From Pseudomonadales bacterium (lineage in GTDB: Bacteria > Pseudomonadota > Gammaproteobacteria > Pseudomonadales > Azotimanducaceae): a stretch of DNA of 25,045 bases. Under the pieces are notes generated by a model that did not search any database, was not told where the DNA came from, and worked only from the letters and a program-made list of their open reading frames with translations. The position numbers were made by a program, and so were the translations under genes. The DNA is taken from the NCBI GenBank assembly GCA_029244465.1, contig JAQWQN010000128.1, forward strand, positions 1 to 25,045, written 5' to 3'. Positions 1-8,765 of this stretch are shown here, one piece after another. Each line of letters starts with the position of its first letter. Positions within the stretch are counted from its first letter, which is position 1.

Positions 1-1035
1 CAGGTAGTAAGCCATCGTCTGCATTGCTTGAGTCATGCCAGCGATTACGTCTCGATGGCTGGAAACCGTTCCCGCGACATATCCGTAGATTGTCCCCGGG
101 ATGATAAAGAGTAAAAAAATGAGAGGGATGATGGATTGCATAATGGGTGCACTAAATGCCGTGACCGAACCATCTTGTGCGCGCAACGGTGAATCTGCGG
201 GCCACACGGCCATAACAAGTGCTAAAACGCCAACCAGCATCGCCAGCGTGGCGACGATTAGACCTCTGCGCTCTGCTGGTGACAAAGCTCGAAGTTCGTC
301 ATCTGCTTTTCCGTCCGCTTCAATAGGCGTGTTGGCGAGACGAGGCTCGATCACTTTGTCTGTCAGAAACCAGCCGATCGCGATAACCAGAATTGACGAC
401 ACGCTGGTGAAGAGCCAATTGCTGAGCGGATTTACCTCTCGGTTTGCGTCTAATATTTGCGCTGCTTGTTGCGTAAATCCTTGCAAAAGTGGATCGATAC
501 CAGAAGGAATAAAGTTGGCGCTGAAGCCACCGGAAACGCCTGCGAACGCGCATGCTATACCTGCAAGCGGGTGTCGCCCTGCGGCATAAAAGATGATCCC
601 CCCGAGAGGGATCACGAGAACGTAGCCCGCGTCCGCTGCCGTGTGACTCATAATTGCAACGAGTAGCAACATGGGTGTCAGCAGTTTCTTTGGGGTTAAG
701 TTCAACAGGCTTTTTAAGCCGGCATTGATGAATCCAGTGTGTTCCGCAACACCAACGCCCAACATCGCAACTAAGACAACGCCGAGTGGCGCAAAATTGG
801 TGAATGTCTTGACCATGGAGGAGAGAAACAGCGCGAAGTTCGGCCCCGACAGCTGATTGTTGACCGCGAGTTCACGTAGACCGTCCTGATTTGGTACAGA
901 AAACGTATGACCGGCAAGTAACCAAGAAATGAGCCACACGATCACCAACGCGCCGAGAAAGAGCATGGCAGGATCAGGCAGTCGATTACCAACGGATTCA
1001 ACGGAGGCAAGCATTCTTTGGGTGCGATTAGACAT
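1..1035 (-). CDS. AbgT-family transporter (N-terminal 345 residues; gene runs off the left edge)
   Basis: This frame is open from an ATG at 1033-1035 down to base 1 without a stop, giving 345 residues of a protein whose family is usually about 500 long, so the C-terminal third lies outside the window. The N-terminus has the Pro-Asp-Pro then hydrophobic pattern typical of AbgT proteins (residues 20-42, first membrane helix). A second strong match is the run around residues 128-175 containing SHTAADAGYV and then GGFSANF. Characterised AbgT members take up p-aminobenzoyl-glutamate or export sulfonamides and use an ion gradient in the inner membrane; which substrate applies here cannot be told. 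No good Shine-Dalgarno site precedes the start. A perfect inverted repeat lies 55-71 bp upstream. The LysR gene upstream has the same orientation, 411 bp away. Family call is firm; substrate is not. Confidence 0.88.
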   Translation of the reverse strand, partial: MSNRTQRMLASVESVGNRLPDPAMLFLGALVIVWLISWLLAGHTFSVPNQDGLRELAVNNQLSGPNFALFLSSMVKTFTNFAPLGVVLVAMLGVGVAEHTGFINAGLKSLLNLTPKKLLTPMLLLVAIMSHTAADAGYVLVIPLGGIIFYAAGRHPLAGIACAFAGVSGGFSANFIPSGIDPLLQGFTQQAAQILDANREVNPLSNWLFTSVSSILVIAIGWFLTDKVIEPRLANTPIEADGKADDELRALSPAERRGLIVATLAMLVGVLALVMAVWPADSPLRAQDGSVTAFSAPIMQSIIPLIFLLFIIPGTIYGYVAGTVSSHRDVIAGMTQAMQTMAYYL

Positions 1036-1446
1036 GGACACTCGTGGTCAAAAAAACATCCTCACCGAGTTCGACGAAAGAATCAAATCTTGACGCATAG
1101 CGTCAAAAACTGCGTCGCTGCACAGGATTTCCGCACCATAACGAGTCGGTAACGACGATGACGTTAATGCGCGTATTTCTTTCCGCCATGTTGGCCGTGG
1201 GCGCGAGATCGATCTTGGCTGCTATGGCACTCATTAAGGCCTTTTTTCGTAGTGAGCTAAGTCACGCGGGCCTCTGATCGTGGCAAGCGTCGCTAAGCGC
1301 TAGCCCTTTTGCGGCCTTATCGACGAAATGTGGGTTTGGTGCCCCGAACTCCCTCACTGCCGTGGCAGAATTGACGTCTGCAAATCCGAGTTCGACAGCG
1401 CGGCGTCGGCGAAAGTAACCGTGATCGCAATAATCTCGGCCTGAGT
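1036..1446. other. 411-bp intergenic region between the LysR gene and the AbgT gene
   Basis: No convincing gene is visible. It should hold the AbgT promoter, and it contains a 17-bp inverted repeat (1090-1106). A 10-bp palindrome, AGATCGATCT, sits near 1206-1215. On the minus strand a frame directly after the LysR stop stays open for about 60 codons, but it has no start codon or ribosome binding site, so it may be a decayed remnant or chance. On the plus strand a 39-codon frame starts at 1158 without a Shine-Dalgarno site; I do not call it a gene. Confidence 0.5.
1090..1106. promoter_or_regulatory. Inverted repeat, candidate operator upstream of the AbgT gene
   Basis: TTGACGC-ATA-GCGTCAA: two perfect 7-bp arms around 3 bp, 55-71 bp upstream of the AbgT start codon. 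Read on the minus strand, one arm also begins with a TTGACG that could serve as a -35 hexamer, although no good -10 follows at 16-18 bp. A dimeric regulator binding here would cover the promoter; the LysR protein encoded just upstream is one candidate. The repeat is seen directly, its function is inferred. Confidence 0.45.
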
Positions 1447-2391
1447 CTAATTACGGAAGTGTCTCTCACAGAGTGCCATAAAGAGCCTTGCGCCCATACT
1501 CAAGGGTTCGTGTTTGCGATAGTAAACACCCACTTGGCGTGGGATGGAGGCGGAAGCGAGGCCGGGGATCGCAACCATGTCAGGCGTATCTTCGAGTAGA
1601 TAATTGGATAGGTACATCACACCGTTGCCGTTCGCCGCCATGCTGAGGCGAAGCTCGAGATTGCTCACTTCCCAGACAGCTGAGAATTGACTGCGCAAAC
1701 GGCCGGTATCCGTGCGTTTGGTCGCATCGTCCAAATAGGAGGTTAAGAGCGTCGTACTTGCGAGGGCATCGATTGGATCATGCATGAGTGCCGCGAAGTC
1801 TGAGTGGTTGCGATGCACCGCCAAAACTCGTGTTTCATCGAAGTACGGTTTGGTATCGAAGTTTCGTGGCATCTCGTGCTGGAAGGGTCCGAAGCCTAAT
1901 TCCCATCTTCCTTCATCGACGCCGTAGATGATTTCCTTGCTGGGTACGACATCCAGTTTTAATCGGGTCAACGGATTGTCTTCACAGAACTTCAGCAAAA
2001 GGGTTTGGGAGTGATATCTGTTGACCATGGAATTAGTTGCGAGATTGAGTGTTGAGAGTGCACCTGTACGGATCTGTTCGATGTCTTCTAATGCTTGTGA
2101 CTCTTCGGATATGAGCAATCGCGCGTAGCTGTACATGCGCTTGCCCGCCTCCGTCAATTCTGGCCGGCGTCCGCGCACGATCAGCCCGGTCCCCAGCTTG
2201 TGTTCGAGATTAGCCACGGTCTGGCTCACCGCGGATTGAGAAATATGGAGTTTCTCTGCGGCGCGGCTGAAGCCGCCTGCGCTAATGATGGCCTCAAAAA
2301 CACGGGTCTCGTGTCGTTCGATCCGTAGGCTGCTATCGCTCGTTGGCATGTGCGGGAGTGTATCAGACTGGCTTTCAATATCTATTAGCAT
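1447..2391 (-). CDS. LysR-family transcriptional regulator
   Basis: The 314-residue protein has an N-terminal winged helix-turn-helix of the LysR type at about residues 28-87. It contains FSRAAEKLHISQSAVSQ (41-57), then the usual pattern of a hydrophobic Leu-Phe-like turn, arginines and LTEAGK (79-84). The remaining ~220 residues fit the periplasmic-binding-protein-like effector domain. LysR proteins bind as tetramers and usually control themselves and a divergent or neighbouring operon in response to a small molecule. The divergent SDR gene (353 bp away) and the downstream AbgT transporter are the likely targets. Start choice is uncertain: ATG at 2391 adds 14 residues before a second in-frame ATG at residue 15 (2349), and neither has a clear ribosome binding site. 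Family assignment is strong, effector unknown. Confidence 0.9.
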   Translation of the reverse strand: MLIDIESQSDTLPHMPTSDSSLRIERHETRVFEAIISAGGFSRAAEKLHISQSAVSQTVANLEHKLGTGLIVRGRRPELTEAGKRMYSYARLLISEESQALEDIEQIRTGALSTLNLATNSMVNRYHSQTLLLKFCEDNPLTRLKLDVVPSKEIIYGVDEGRWELGFGPFQHEMPRNFDTKPYFDETRVLAVHRNHSDFAALMHDPIDALASTTLLTSYLDDATKRTDTGRLRSQFSAVWEVSNLELRLSMAANGNGVMYLSNYLLEDTPDMVAIPGLASASIPRQVGVYYRKHEPLSMGARLFMALCERHFRN

Positions 2392-2744
2392 AAATGATGG
2401 TTTGTGCCTTAAAAGCTGAAATTTATAAAATAGTTCGGTATACCTTATGTGTAGAGTCGGTGTCTTGAGGGGTTAGTTTTTTTGCCCGGGATAAGTTTGA
2501 TCATTGCTGGCGGGGTCATCACCGAATGTGGTCCACCCTGGCAAATCTGCTGTGAGAACCGCGCTGCAAGGCTGTAGCCGTTCGGGTCGTTACTGAAACG
2601 AAAATATTTAATGTCGTCGCGAGCGGTTTGCTCATTTCCTTAAAAACCGGAGGAGACAAAAGAATCTTCCGAACTACCACGAGGAATGTTGGCGCCTTTT
2701 TGGAGTATCCTCTTGTCTCTCAGGAATATTGGAAGGGGAAAATT
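2392..2744. promoter_or_regulatory. 353-bp divergent control region, LysR gene / SDR gene
   Basis: It separates two divergently read genes and so should carry both promoters. The part nearest the LysR gene (about 2410-2450) is AT-rich with TATAAA-like stretches and contains the perfect 8-bp palindrome GGTATACC at 2437-2444, a plausible core of a regulator site. Next to the SDR start lies a strong Shine-Dalgarno site, GGAAGGGGA at 2731-2739, 5 bp before the ATG. The SDR frame is open further upstream (to 2628), but that part lacks SDR sequence and I treat it as untranslated. Confidence 0.45.
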
Positions 2745-3473
2745 ATGGGCCGATTACAAGACAAGGTGTGCCTCATAACCGGCGGTGCTCGTGGCCAGGG
2801 AGCAGCGGAAGCGCGTTTGTTCCACGCGCAAGGCGGCAAAGTGTGGATCACGGATGTTTTGGATACGGAAGGGCAGGCGCTGGCGGATGAGCTAGGTGCC
2901 CAATACCGGCATTTGGACGTTCGCGAAGAAAATGCTTGGGATGCATTGATGGCAGAAATCGTCGAGCTTGATGGTGGTCTCGATGTGCTCATCAACAACG
3001 CGGGGATATTTCGTTCAAACAGGTTGGTCGATACGCCAACCGACGAATTCCAACTCGTGATGGACATTAATTGTTTGGGTGTCTTCCTTGGTATGCGCAC
3101 CTCGGCTCCGGCCATGATTGCCAGTGGTGGCGGTTCTATCGTTAATATCTCATCCCTCGCCGGACTGAGAGGTGCAGCGGGTGCATTGGCCTATGGCTCT
3201 TCTAAATGGGCCGTTCGCGGAATGACCAAGGCCGCTGCAGTTGAACTCGCGCGCAAGGGAGTTCGGGTTAATTCCATTCACCCGGGCTTGATCGAAACCC
3301 CAATGGCAGATGAATTAGGCGTCAGCCCGGATCGCTTAATGCGGCGTACGCCGCTCGGACGCATAGCAAGTGCTGACGAAGTCGCGAACATGGCTTTGTT
3401 TCTGGCCAGCGATGAAAGCTCGTACTCAACCGGTAGCGAGTTCATTATTGATGGCGGCTTGAACGCGCTCTAG
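2745..3473 (+). CDS. Short-chain dehydrogenase/reductase (classical SDR)
   Basis: The 242-residue protein is a full-length classical SDR. Visible marks are the cofactor loop TGGARGQG (12-19), an acidic residue at the end of the second strand (D37, favouring NAD over NADP), NNAG (84-87), N109, S137 of NISS, the catalytic Y150 and K154 of YGSSK, and PG near 180-181. The C-terminal SGSEF-like block (STGSEFIIDGG) matches enzymes such as 3-alpha/20-beta-hydroxysteroid dehydrogenase and related alcohol dehydrogenases, so it oxidises or reduces a secondary alcohol, but the substrate is not readable. I chose ATG 2745 because GGAAGGGGA lies 5 bp before it and the SDR homology starts there; an in-frame start at 2628 would add 39 unrelated residues. 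A GpsA-like gene follows after 130 bp. Confidence 0.9.
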   Translation: MGRLQDKVCLITGGARGQGAAEARLFHAQGGKVWITDVLDTEGQALADELGAQYRHLDVREENAWDALMAEIVELDGGLDVLINNAGIFRSNRLVDTPTDEFQLVMDINCLGVFLGMRTSAPAMIASGGGSIVNISSLAGLRGAAGALAYGSSKWAVRGMTKAAAVELARKGVRVNSIHPGLIETPMADELGVSPDRLMRRTPLGRIASADEVANMALFLASDESSYSTGSEFIIDGGLNAL

Positions 3474-3603
3474 GTCTGGTCGGCTCGGAGTAGCCACATC
3501 CGCCGCACGGTATTTGGCAGAGCGGTGGATGGATCTTGTGATCATCGCGGTGGCGATGGTGCAACGATATACTCGCAACATTAATCATGTGGCGAGAAGT
3601 GGT

Positions 3604-4596
3604 ATGACAAAGGTTGCCGTACTTGGGCTTGGAAATTTTGGCACAGCCCTCGCTAAGAATTGGCTTGATGCCGGCATGGAAGTCGTTGGCTGGACTGTCG
3701 AGGATGAAGTTTATACAGCCGTCCGTGATAAGAGTGAAAATACTAAGTACCTCCCAGGCTTAGCGTTGCCCGGTATGGGTATCTCCATGCAGATTGAAGA
3801 GACAGTGACGGGTACAGACATTGTGGTATTTGCCTTGCCATCAGCCGTCGTGCTCGATGTGGTCGAGCAAACGCTGCCTTTTTTGCAGCCTGAACAGATA
3901 CTGATCGACCTTGCCAAAGGTTTGGCGCCCGGGGATCAACTGATCTCAGAGGCGATAGAGGCCAAGTTGTCGGCGGTCAATTTGACGAACAAGGTTTGTG
4001 TGATGATGGGGCCGACGATCGCTCCGGAATTGGCCAGAGGCGTCTACACCAGTGCCCTGGTCACCAGCGAAGATGCAGACGTGGCCGCCAATATGGCACA
4101 AACGTTGAGCACCAAGACATTGAGCCTGGCTGCCGGAACTGACCCTCGGGGTGCTGAGCTTTGGGGCGCATTCAAAAACGTCATCGCACTGGCCTGCGGT
4201 GTCGTGGACGGTCTGAAAGAGGATGGTCGCGGTGGTGACAATCTCAAGGCGGCGATTTTTGCCGCGGGTTATCGAGAAGGCGTACAGGTCTTACCTGCTT
4301 TGGGCGCGCAGCAAGAAACGGCGTTTAGTGCAGCCGGAATCGGTGATCTTTTTGTCACAGCCACATCTCCGCACGGGCGCAATCGTGAAATGGGTGAACG
4401 GCTGGGCAAAGGACAAACGCTCGTCGAAGCTGAGGCGGCGATGGTGATGGTGAGCGAAGGCGTGCGTGCGGCGCGCATGTTCAACGCTCTTTGCTCAGCT
4501 CAAGGTGCAGCGGCGCCGTTTGTGGGTATTGTTTGTGGATTGCTGGATGATGGTACGAGTATCGAGGAATTCTTGGTTCAGGTGATGAAACTCTAA
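3604..4596 (+). CDS. gpsA: NAD(P)-dependent glycerol-3-phosphate dehydrogenase, GpsA-like
   Basis: The 330-residue protein matches the GpsA family in length (about 330-340) and in its blocks. It has the Rossmann loop GLGNFG (8-13), LAKGL with K105, MGPTIAPE (135-142), and AFKNVIALACG with the catalytic lysine K191. It also has GIGDLFVT (245-252) and the HGRN signature (257-260). GpsA reduces dihydroxyacetone phosphate to sn-glycerol 3-phosphate in the cytosol for phospholipid synthesis. The sequence is a divergent member, for example MGPTIAPE instead of the usual GPSFAKE. It sits in an accessory setting beside an SDR and an outer-membrane protein rather than near secB, so it may be a second copy serving a local pathway. 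Start ATG 3604 begins exactly at the Rossmann fold; the frame is open 30 codons further upstream but without homology. Confidence 0.82.
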   Translation: MTKVAVLGLGNFGTALAKNWLDAGMEVVGWTVEDEVYTAVRDKSENTKYLPGLALPGMGISMQIEETVTGTDIVVFALPSAVVLDVVEQTLPFLQPEQILIDLAKGLAPGDQLISEAIEAKLSAVNLTNKVCVMMGPTIAPELARGVYTSALVTSEDADVAANMAQTLSTKTLSLAAGTDPRGAELWGAFKNVIALACGVVDGLKEDGRGGDNLKAAIFAAGYREGVQVLPALGAQQETAFSAAGIGDLFVTATSPHGRNREMGERLGKGQTLVEAEAAMVMVSEGVRAARMFNALCSAQGAAAPFVGIVCGLLDDGTSIEEFLVQVMKL

Positions 4597-4726
4597 CTTT
4601 TGCGCTTAGGTCAGGCTTGAACCTGGTTCGTTGAGGGGGCTTGGAAAAGGGCAATCGGCTTGAGGTTAAGAGCCAAAATCGGCATAGTGCGCGCCCCAGA
4701 CCGATTCCGCCTGCTAAGGATTACTC

Positions 4727-6973
4727 ATGTTGTTTAAGGCCGCGAAGTCTACGCGTTGGCATCGTAGTGCGCTGACAAAGATTCGCTCCAATCTATTGAC
4801 TGCTTTCACGATTTGTTCGCTCGCGAGTGCGTCTACGCTCGTATTTGCCGATGGACCTACCGTATCGGCAAAAGCACTCACGGCGGCGCCGGTAATCGAT
4901 GGGCAGGTGATCGGCGAGGCAGCGTGGCAAGGCTTACAGCCAGCGACTGGATTCACACAAGTGCGCCCGTTTGAAGGGCAGTCTGCTAGTCAGAAGACCG
5001 AAGTCTATGTGGCGTATACGGATGATGCGTTATACATCGGTGTGATCTGCTATGACGAAGTGCCTGCTGAGATCGTGATCTCCGATAGTCGCCGTGATAG
5101 CTCGATGGATGACACAGACAGCTTTCAAATCTTGCTCGACGTATTCAATGACAAACAGAATGGCTTTGTATTTGGGACGACACCAACCTCCGTAGAGTAT
5201 GACGGACAGGTGGTGAATCAAGGTGCGGGCAGCTTCCGATCTGGTGGCGGCGGATTCAATCTCAATTGGGATACCTCCTGGTCAGTTAAATCTCACATTG
5301 GCAAGTTTGGCTGGAGCGCTGAATTCGAGATTCCATTTAAGTCACTGCGCTACGCCAGTAGCGATGTACAAACTTGGGGACTCAATTTTCAGCGTAATAT
5401 TCGCCGCAACAATGAGGTTGTTTATTGGGCGCCGTTATCACGACAGTACAACCTGCAGCGTGTCTCCGAAGCTGGGTCGTTGGTTGGCCTGCAACCACCA
5501 GCGCAGAGAAACCTTAAAGTCACACCTTATGGGTTGGGTATCGCACGTCGCGGTGGCACGGTAAGCGGCACAGACTATGAGGAAGAATTTGGCTTTGATG
5601 TGAAGTGGTCAGTGACACCCAGTCTGACATTGGACGCTACCTACAACACTGATTTCGCGCAAGTGGAAGTGGATGAGATTCAGGTGAATCTGGATCGCTT
5701 TAGTTTGTTCTTCCCCGAAAAAAGACCGTTCTTTCTCGAGAATGCCGGACAGTTTTCTGTGGGCACACCCAGAGAGTTGGAGCTCTTTTTCTCCCGTCGA
5801 ATCGGTGTTGGCGCCGGAGGGGTATTGCAGCCGCTAGATGGCGGGCTGCGTTTATCCGGCAAGGTAGGAGAGGCGACGAATCTGGGACTGCTCCATATGC
5901 GTGCGGATGGGGTGAGCGGGCTGGCCGCTGAGAATGATTTTACCGTTGCACGAGTGCGACAAGAATTTGCGAATCGCTCTTCCATCGGCGGAATTGTTGT
6001 TAACCGAGATGGCGATGGCAGCATCACCGGGGATGCGGATTCTGACTACAACAGAACGTATGCGGTGGATGGTAAGTTGGGTATTGGCGAATACGTCGAT
6101 ATTGAGGGTTATTATGCACAGACCGAGACGCCGGGGATGCGCGGTGACGATGAGGCGTACCGCTTGGGGATTCGGCGCAATACACCGGCGTGGGCCCATG
6201 TTGCGGGCTATACGAAGGTCGGAGAGGACTTCAATCCCGAGGTGGGGTTTTTGCAGCGGACAAACTATGAGAAGGTAGATTTTTATGTCTTGAATCGTAT
6301 CCGGCCTGCGGACTTGATGGGGCTGCATGAAATTCGCCCGCATATCGCCTTTCGCGGCTTCTGGAACAATGAGGGATTTTGGGAAACGGGCTATCTCCAT
6401 GTCGATAGCCACTGGGAATGGCGCAATGGCAACGAAATACACACAGGGGTGAATTTCACCCACGAAGGCGTGCAGGAGCCATTTGAGATCAATGAAGGCA
6501 CGTTTGTGCTGCCGGGCGAGTATGACCACGAAGAGATGGCGCTGGTTTTCGATACTGACCAAGGCAAAGCGATTAGCTTTAAAAGCCGTTACACCCGTGG
6601 TGGTTTCTTCGGTGGTGATCGTGACCGCCTCAACGCGAGTATCAACTTTCGTGCGGGGGATCGATTTTCGTCATCCATTGGTTGGAACTACAACGATATC
6701 GACCTACCGGTCGCGAACGGCAACTTTGAGGTTAACGTTGGACAACTTCGCTTATCCTACTCGTTTTCACCGAAAATGTTGTTGCAAGCACTTGTGCAGT
6801 ACGACGATCGTAGTGACTTGATCGCGACGAACATCCGATTTTCGTGGCTGCAAGCGGCAAATTCTGGACTCTATTTGGTCTACAACGAAGTAGATGATGA
6901 CACCATCATCGGACCCATGGAAAAACGGCGTGAGTTCGCGATTAAATATAGCCGCATTGTTGACCTGCTTTGA
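4727..6973 (+). CDS. DUF5916 / CBM9-like outer-membrane beta-barrel protein
   Basis: The 748-residue protein starts with a long signal peptide (basic region with several Lys/Arg up to residue 20, hydrophobic 22-40, cleavage likely after A41 in VFA-DG). Residues about 54-255 resemble the carbohydrate-binding module 9-like domain that opens DUF5916 proteins (IDGQVIGEAAW at 57-67, VYVAYTDDALYIGV near 93-106, DDTDSFQILLD). Then follow TYNTDFAQVEVDE (305-317) and EKRPFFLENAGQF (331-343), the hallmark of DUF5916. The rest, with alternating hydrophobic and polar residues and many aromatic residues, looks like an outer-membrane barrel up to the C-terminus. The function of the family is not established; binding or passage of a sugar or other ligand at the outer membrane is a reasonable inference. 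A gap of 130 bp separates it from the GpsA-like gene. Confidence 0.82.
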   Translation: MLFKAAKSTRWHRSALTKIRSNLLTAFTICSLASASTLVFADGPTVSAKALTAAPVIDGQVIGEAAWQGLQPATGFTQVRPFEGQSASQKTEVYVAYTDDALYIGVICYDEVPAEIVISDSRRDSSMDDTDSFQILLDVFNDKQNGFVFGTTPTSVEYDGQVVNQGAGSFRSGGGGFNLNWDTSWSVKSHIGKFGWSAEFEIPFKSLRYASSDVQTWGLNFQRNIRRNNEVVYWAPLSRQYNLQRVSEAGSLVGLQPPAQRNLKVTPYGLGIARRGGTVSGTDYEEEFGFDVKWSVTPSLTLDATYNTDFAQVEVDEIQVNLDRFSLFFPEKRPFFLENAGQFSVGTPRELELFFSRRIGVGAGGVLQPLDGGLRLSGKVGEATNLGLLHMRADGVSGLAAENDFTVARVRQEFANRSSIGGIVVNRDGDGSITGDADSDYNRTYAVDGKLGIGEYVDIEGYYAQTETPGMRGDDEAYRLGIRRNTPAWAHVAGYTKVGEDFNPEVGFLQRTNYEKVDFYVLNRIRPADLMGLHEIRPHIAFRGFWNNEGFWETGYLHVDSHWEWRNGNEIHTGVNFTHEGVQEPFEINEGTFVLPGEYDHEEMALVFDTDQGKAISFKSRYTRGGFFGGDRDRLNASINFRAGDRFSSSIGWNYNDIDLPVANGNFEVNVGQLRLSYSFSPKMLLQALVQYDDRSDLIATNIRFSWLQAANSGLYLVYNEVDDDTIIGPMEKRREFAIKYSRIVDLL

Positions 6974-7014
6974 TTGCTCCCTTGAGCTCGGGTAGATGGA
7001 TTAGCTGAAATAAA

Positions 7015-7050
7015 TGGCACCTATGACTTGGCACCTATGACTTGGCACCT
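7015..7050. repeat. 14-bp direct tandem repeat, about 2.6 copies
   Basis: The unit TGGCACCTATGACT starts at 7015 and at 7029 and begins a third time at 7043 (TGGCACCT). The copies are identical. It lies between the DUF5916 gene and the PQQ dehydrogenase gene, about 190-220 bp upstream of the latter's start. A 14-bp period is not a multiple of three, which supports reading this segment as non-coding even though the dehydrogenase frame stays open through part of it. It may be a repeated regulator site or a replication-slippage product. Confidence 0.8.
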
Positions 7051-7236
7051 GAAGCCAATGTGCTTCGAGAAAACTACGTTGGCTGTCCGCTAGACGACGC
7101 GAAGAGGCGCACGTCACCTTCCTTATATCGTGTTCCCCCCGCGAGCGCTCAACGTCGCCACGGATCGTGCAAAAATCGGTCAACAGACGGTCGTATTTTT
7201 CATAGACTAAGCGACCAGACATGGAAGGGGATAGCT

Positions 7237-8760
7237 ATGCAGTACGTTTGGACGACAGCGGTGAGCGGCGTTTTTCTTAGTCTTATAGTAGCGACCGCTT
7301 ATGCGGAGCCCGAGAACCTGATGGCGAGCGACGATGAGTTTGCCGGCCCCTCACTTTATGAAAACAACTGCGCGGTTTGCCATGGCGAGCAGCTTGAAGG
7401 GGCGGCGCAGGGGGTGCCCCTGGTCGGCGGCGACCTTAAGCAGGGTGAGACACTTGAAGAACTCATGCACAGTATTGCTAAAGGCATGCCCGAGAAGGGG
7501 ATGGTTGCCTGGGAGGGTGTGCTTAGCGACTTGGAGATAAAAACGCTTGCTTTGCTGGTGAAAGAATATCGCTCTGGCCTGGTTGCAATCGATTTGACCA
7601 AAGAGGTCGAACTTCCGCCAGGCGAGATTCTATCTACTCACCATAACTTCAAGGTTGATCGGATCACTGATCAGCTTGATCCTTTTCCTTACTCGATTTC
7701 GGTCCTTCCTGATAATTCGTTATTGGTCACAGAAAAGATGTTTGGCATCAGGACCGTGTCAGCAGAGGGTCAAGTCTCTGCCCTGATCGATGGCGCACCA
7801 AAAACTCATAATGATGTTTATGTACTTGCCGAGCAAGGTATTGAGTTTGGGGCAGGGTGGATTCTCGATATCCAAGTCCATCCTTTGTTTCAAGAAAACG
7901 GCTGGGTTTACCTGCACTACACCGAGCGTTGTCGGGATTGTGGTGATGTTATGGATGATGATAATCCTCCGACGTCTCGCAATGTTGTTGTGCGCGGCAG
8001 AATTGATGATGGTCACTGGCGGGATCACGAAGTCATTTGGAGTGCGCCTGATTTTGAGGCGAATTATTACTTGGATGTGGTGGCTGGTGGCCGGCTGGCG
8101 TTTGACCCAGAGGGCTACCTGTTCATGACCGTTGGCATGCGTGACATGGATGGGATTCAGGATCTTAGTTCGCCTTACGGAAAAACCCATCGCGTGCATG
8201 ATGATGGGCGGGTGCCTTCCGACAACCCGTTTGTTGAGGTCGACGGTGCGTACCCAACGATTTGGACTGTGGGGCACAGGAGTCCACAAGGTTTGGCCTT
8301 TGATGCGAGTTCGAGGCAGGTCTGGGGGACGGAACATGGACCTCGCGGTGGTGATGAAATCAATTTGCTCACCCCGGGTGGCAACTTCGGGTGGCCCCTG
8401 TTTTCGGGTGGTCAGAATTATGACGGCACAGAGGTCGCTCATGGGCGTGCAAGCAGTGAGCTTGAATTCGCAGACACAGTACAACCGACAGTTGAGTTTA
8501 CGCCGTCAATTGCCATCTCCAATTTAGTGGTTTACCAGGGGGCCATGTTTGCGCAATGGCACGGAGACTTTTTAGTGGGATCACTAAAAGCGACTGATTT
8601 GTTTCGTATCCGTTTGGACGATGGTCAAATCGTAGAGCAAGAGATTCTGTTAAAGGATGTGGGCCGAATACGGGATATCGACGTCAGTGCAAGCGGTGCG
8701 GTGTACCTTCTGCTTGAACATCGCTCGGGTGGTCAGATCGTGCGTATGGCAAGCCCTTAG
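7237..8760 (+). CDS. Secreted cytochrome c-PQQ-dependent sugar dehydrogenase fusion (GSDH family)
   Basis: The 507-residue protein has a signal peptide (1-23, cleavage after AYA). A class I cytochrome c domain follows at about 35-112, with the heme site CAVCH (45-49) and M84 or M89 as the distal ligand. Then comes a glucose/sorbosone dehydrogenase-type six-bladed propeller (about 135-505) with VGHRSPQGLAFD (345-356) and EHGPRGGDEIN (366-376), as in soluble aldose dehydrogenases (Asd/YliI), which use PQQ and calcium. It should oxidise a sugar or alcohol in the periplasm and pass electrons from PQQ to its own heme and on to the respiratory chain. An extra CxxC without a following His (C232, C235) is unusual and might bind a metal or form a disulfide. 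Start ATG 7237 has GGAAGGGGA 5 bp upstream; the longer in-frame start at 7042 has no signal sequence. The PhyH gene follows within 5 bp. Confidence 0.88.
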   Translation: MQYVWTTAVSGVFLSLIVATAYAEPENLMASDDEFAGPSLYENNCAVCHGEQLEGAAQGVPLVGGDLKQGETLEELMHSIAKGMPEKGMVAWEGVLSDLEIKTLALLVKEYRSGLVAIDLTKEVELPPGEILSTHHNFKVDRITDQLDPFPYSISVLPDNSLLVTEKMFGIRTVSAEGQVSALIDGAPKTHNDVYVLAEQGIEFGAGWILDIQVHPLFQENGWVYLHYTERCRDCGDVMDDDNPPTSRNVVVRGRIDDGHWRDHEVIWSAPDFEANYYLDVVAGGRLAFDPEGYLFMTVGMRDMDGIQDLSSPYGKTHRVHDDGRVPSDNPFVEVDGAYPTIWTVGHRSPQGLAFDASSRQVWGTEHGPRGGDEINLLTPGGNFGWPLFSGGQNYDGTEVAHGRASSELEFADTVQPTVEFTPSIAISNLVVYQGAMFAQWHGDFLVGSLKATDLFRIRLDDGQIVEQEILLKDVGRIRDIDVSASGAVYLLLEHRSGGQIVRMASP

Positions 8761-8765
8761 CGATC

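Noticed and set aside
101..589. 162-codon open frame on the plus strand
   Set aside because: It lies antisense to the AbgT gene, whose protein matches the family well; no domain or ribosome binding site.
5852..6562. 236-codon open frame on the minus strand
   Set aside because: Antisense to the DUF5916 gene; the protein has no recognisable domain.
7042..7236. N-terminal extension of the PQQ dehydrogenase
   Set aside because: It would hide the signal peptide and begins within the 14-bp repeats; ATG 7237 has a strong ribosome binding site.
7759..8484. 241-codon open frame on the minus strand
   Set aside because: Antisense to the PQQ dehydrogenase, whose catalytic motifs are intact on the plus strand.
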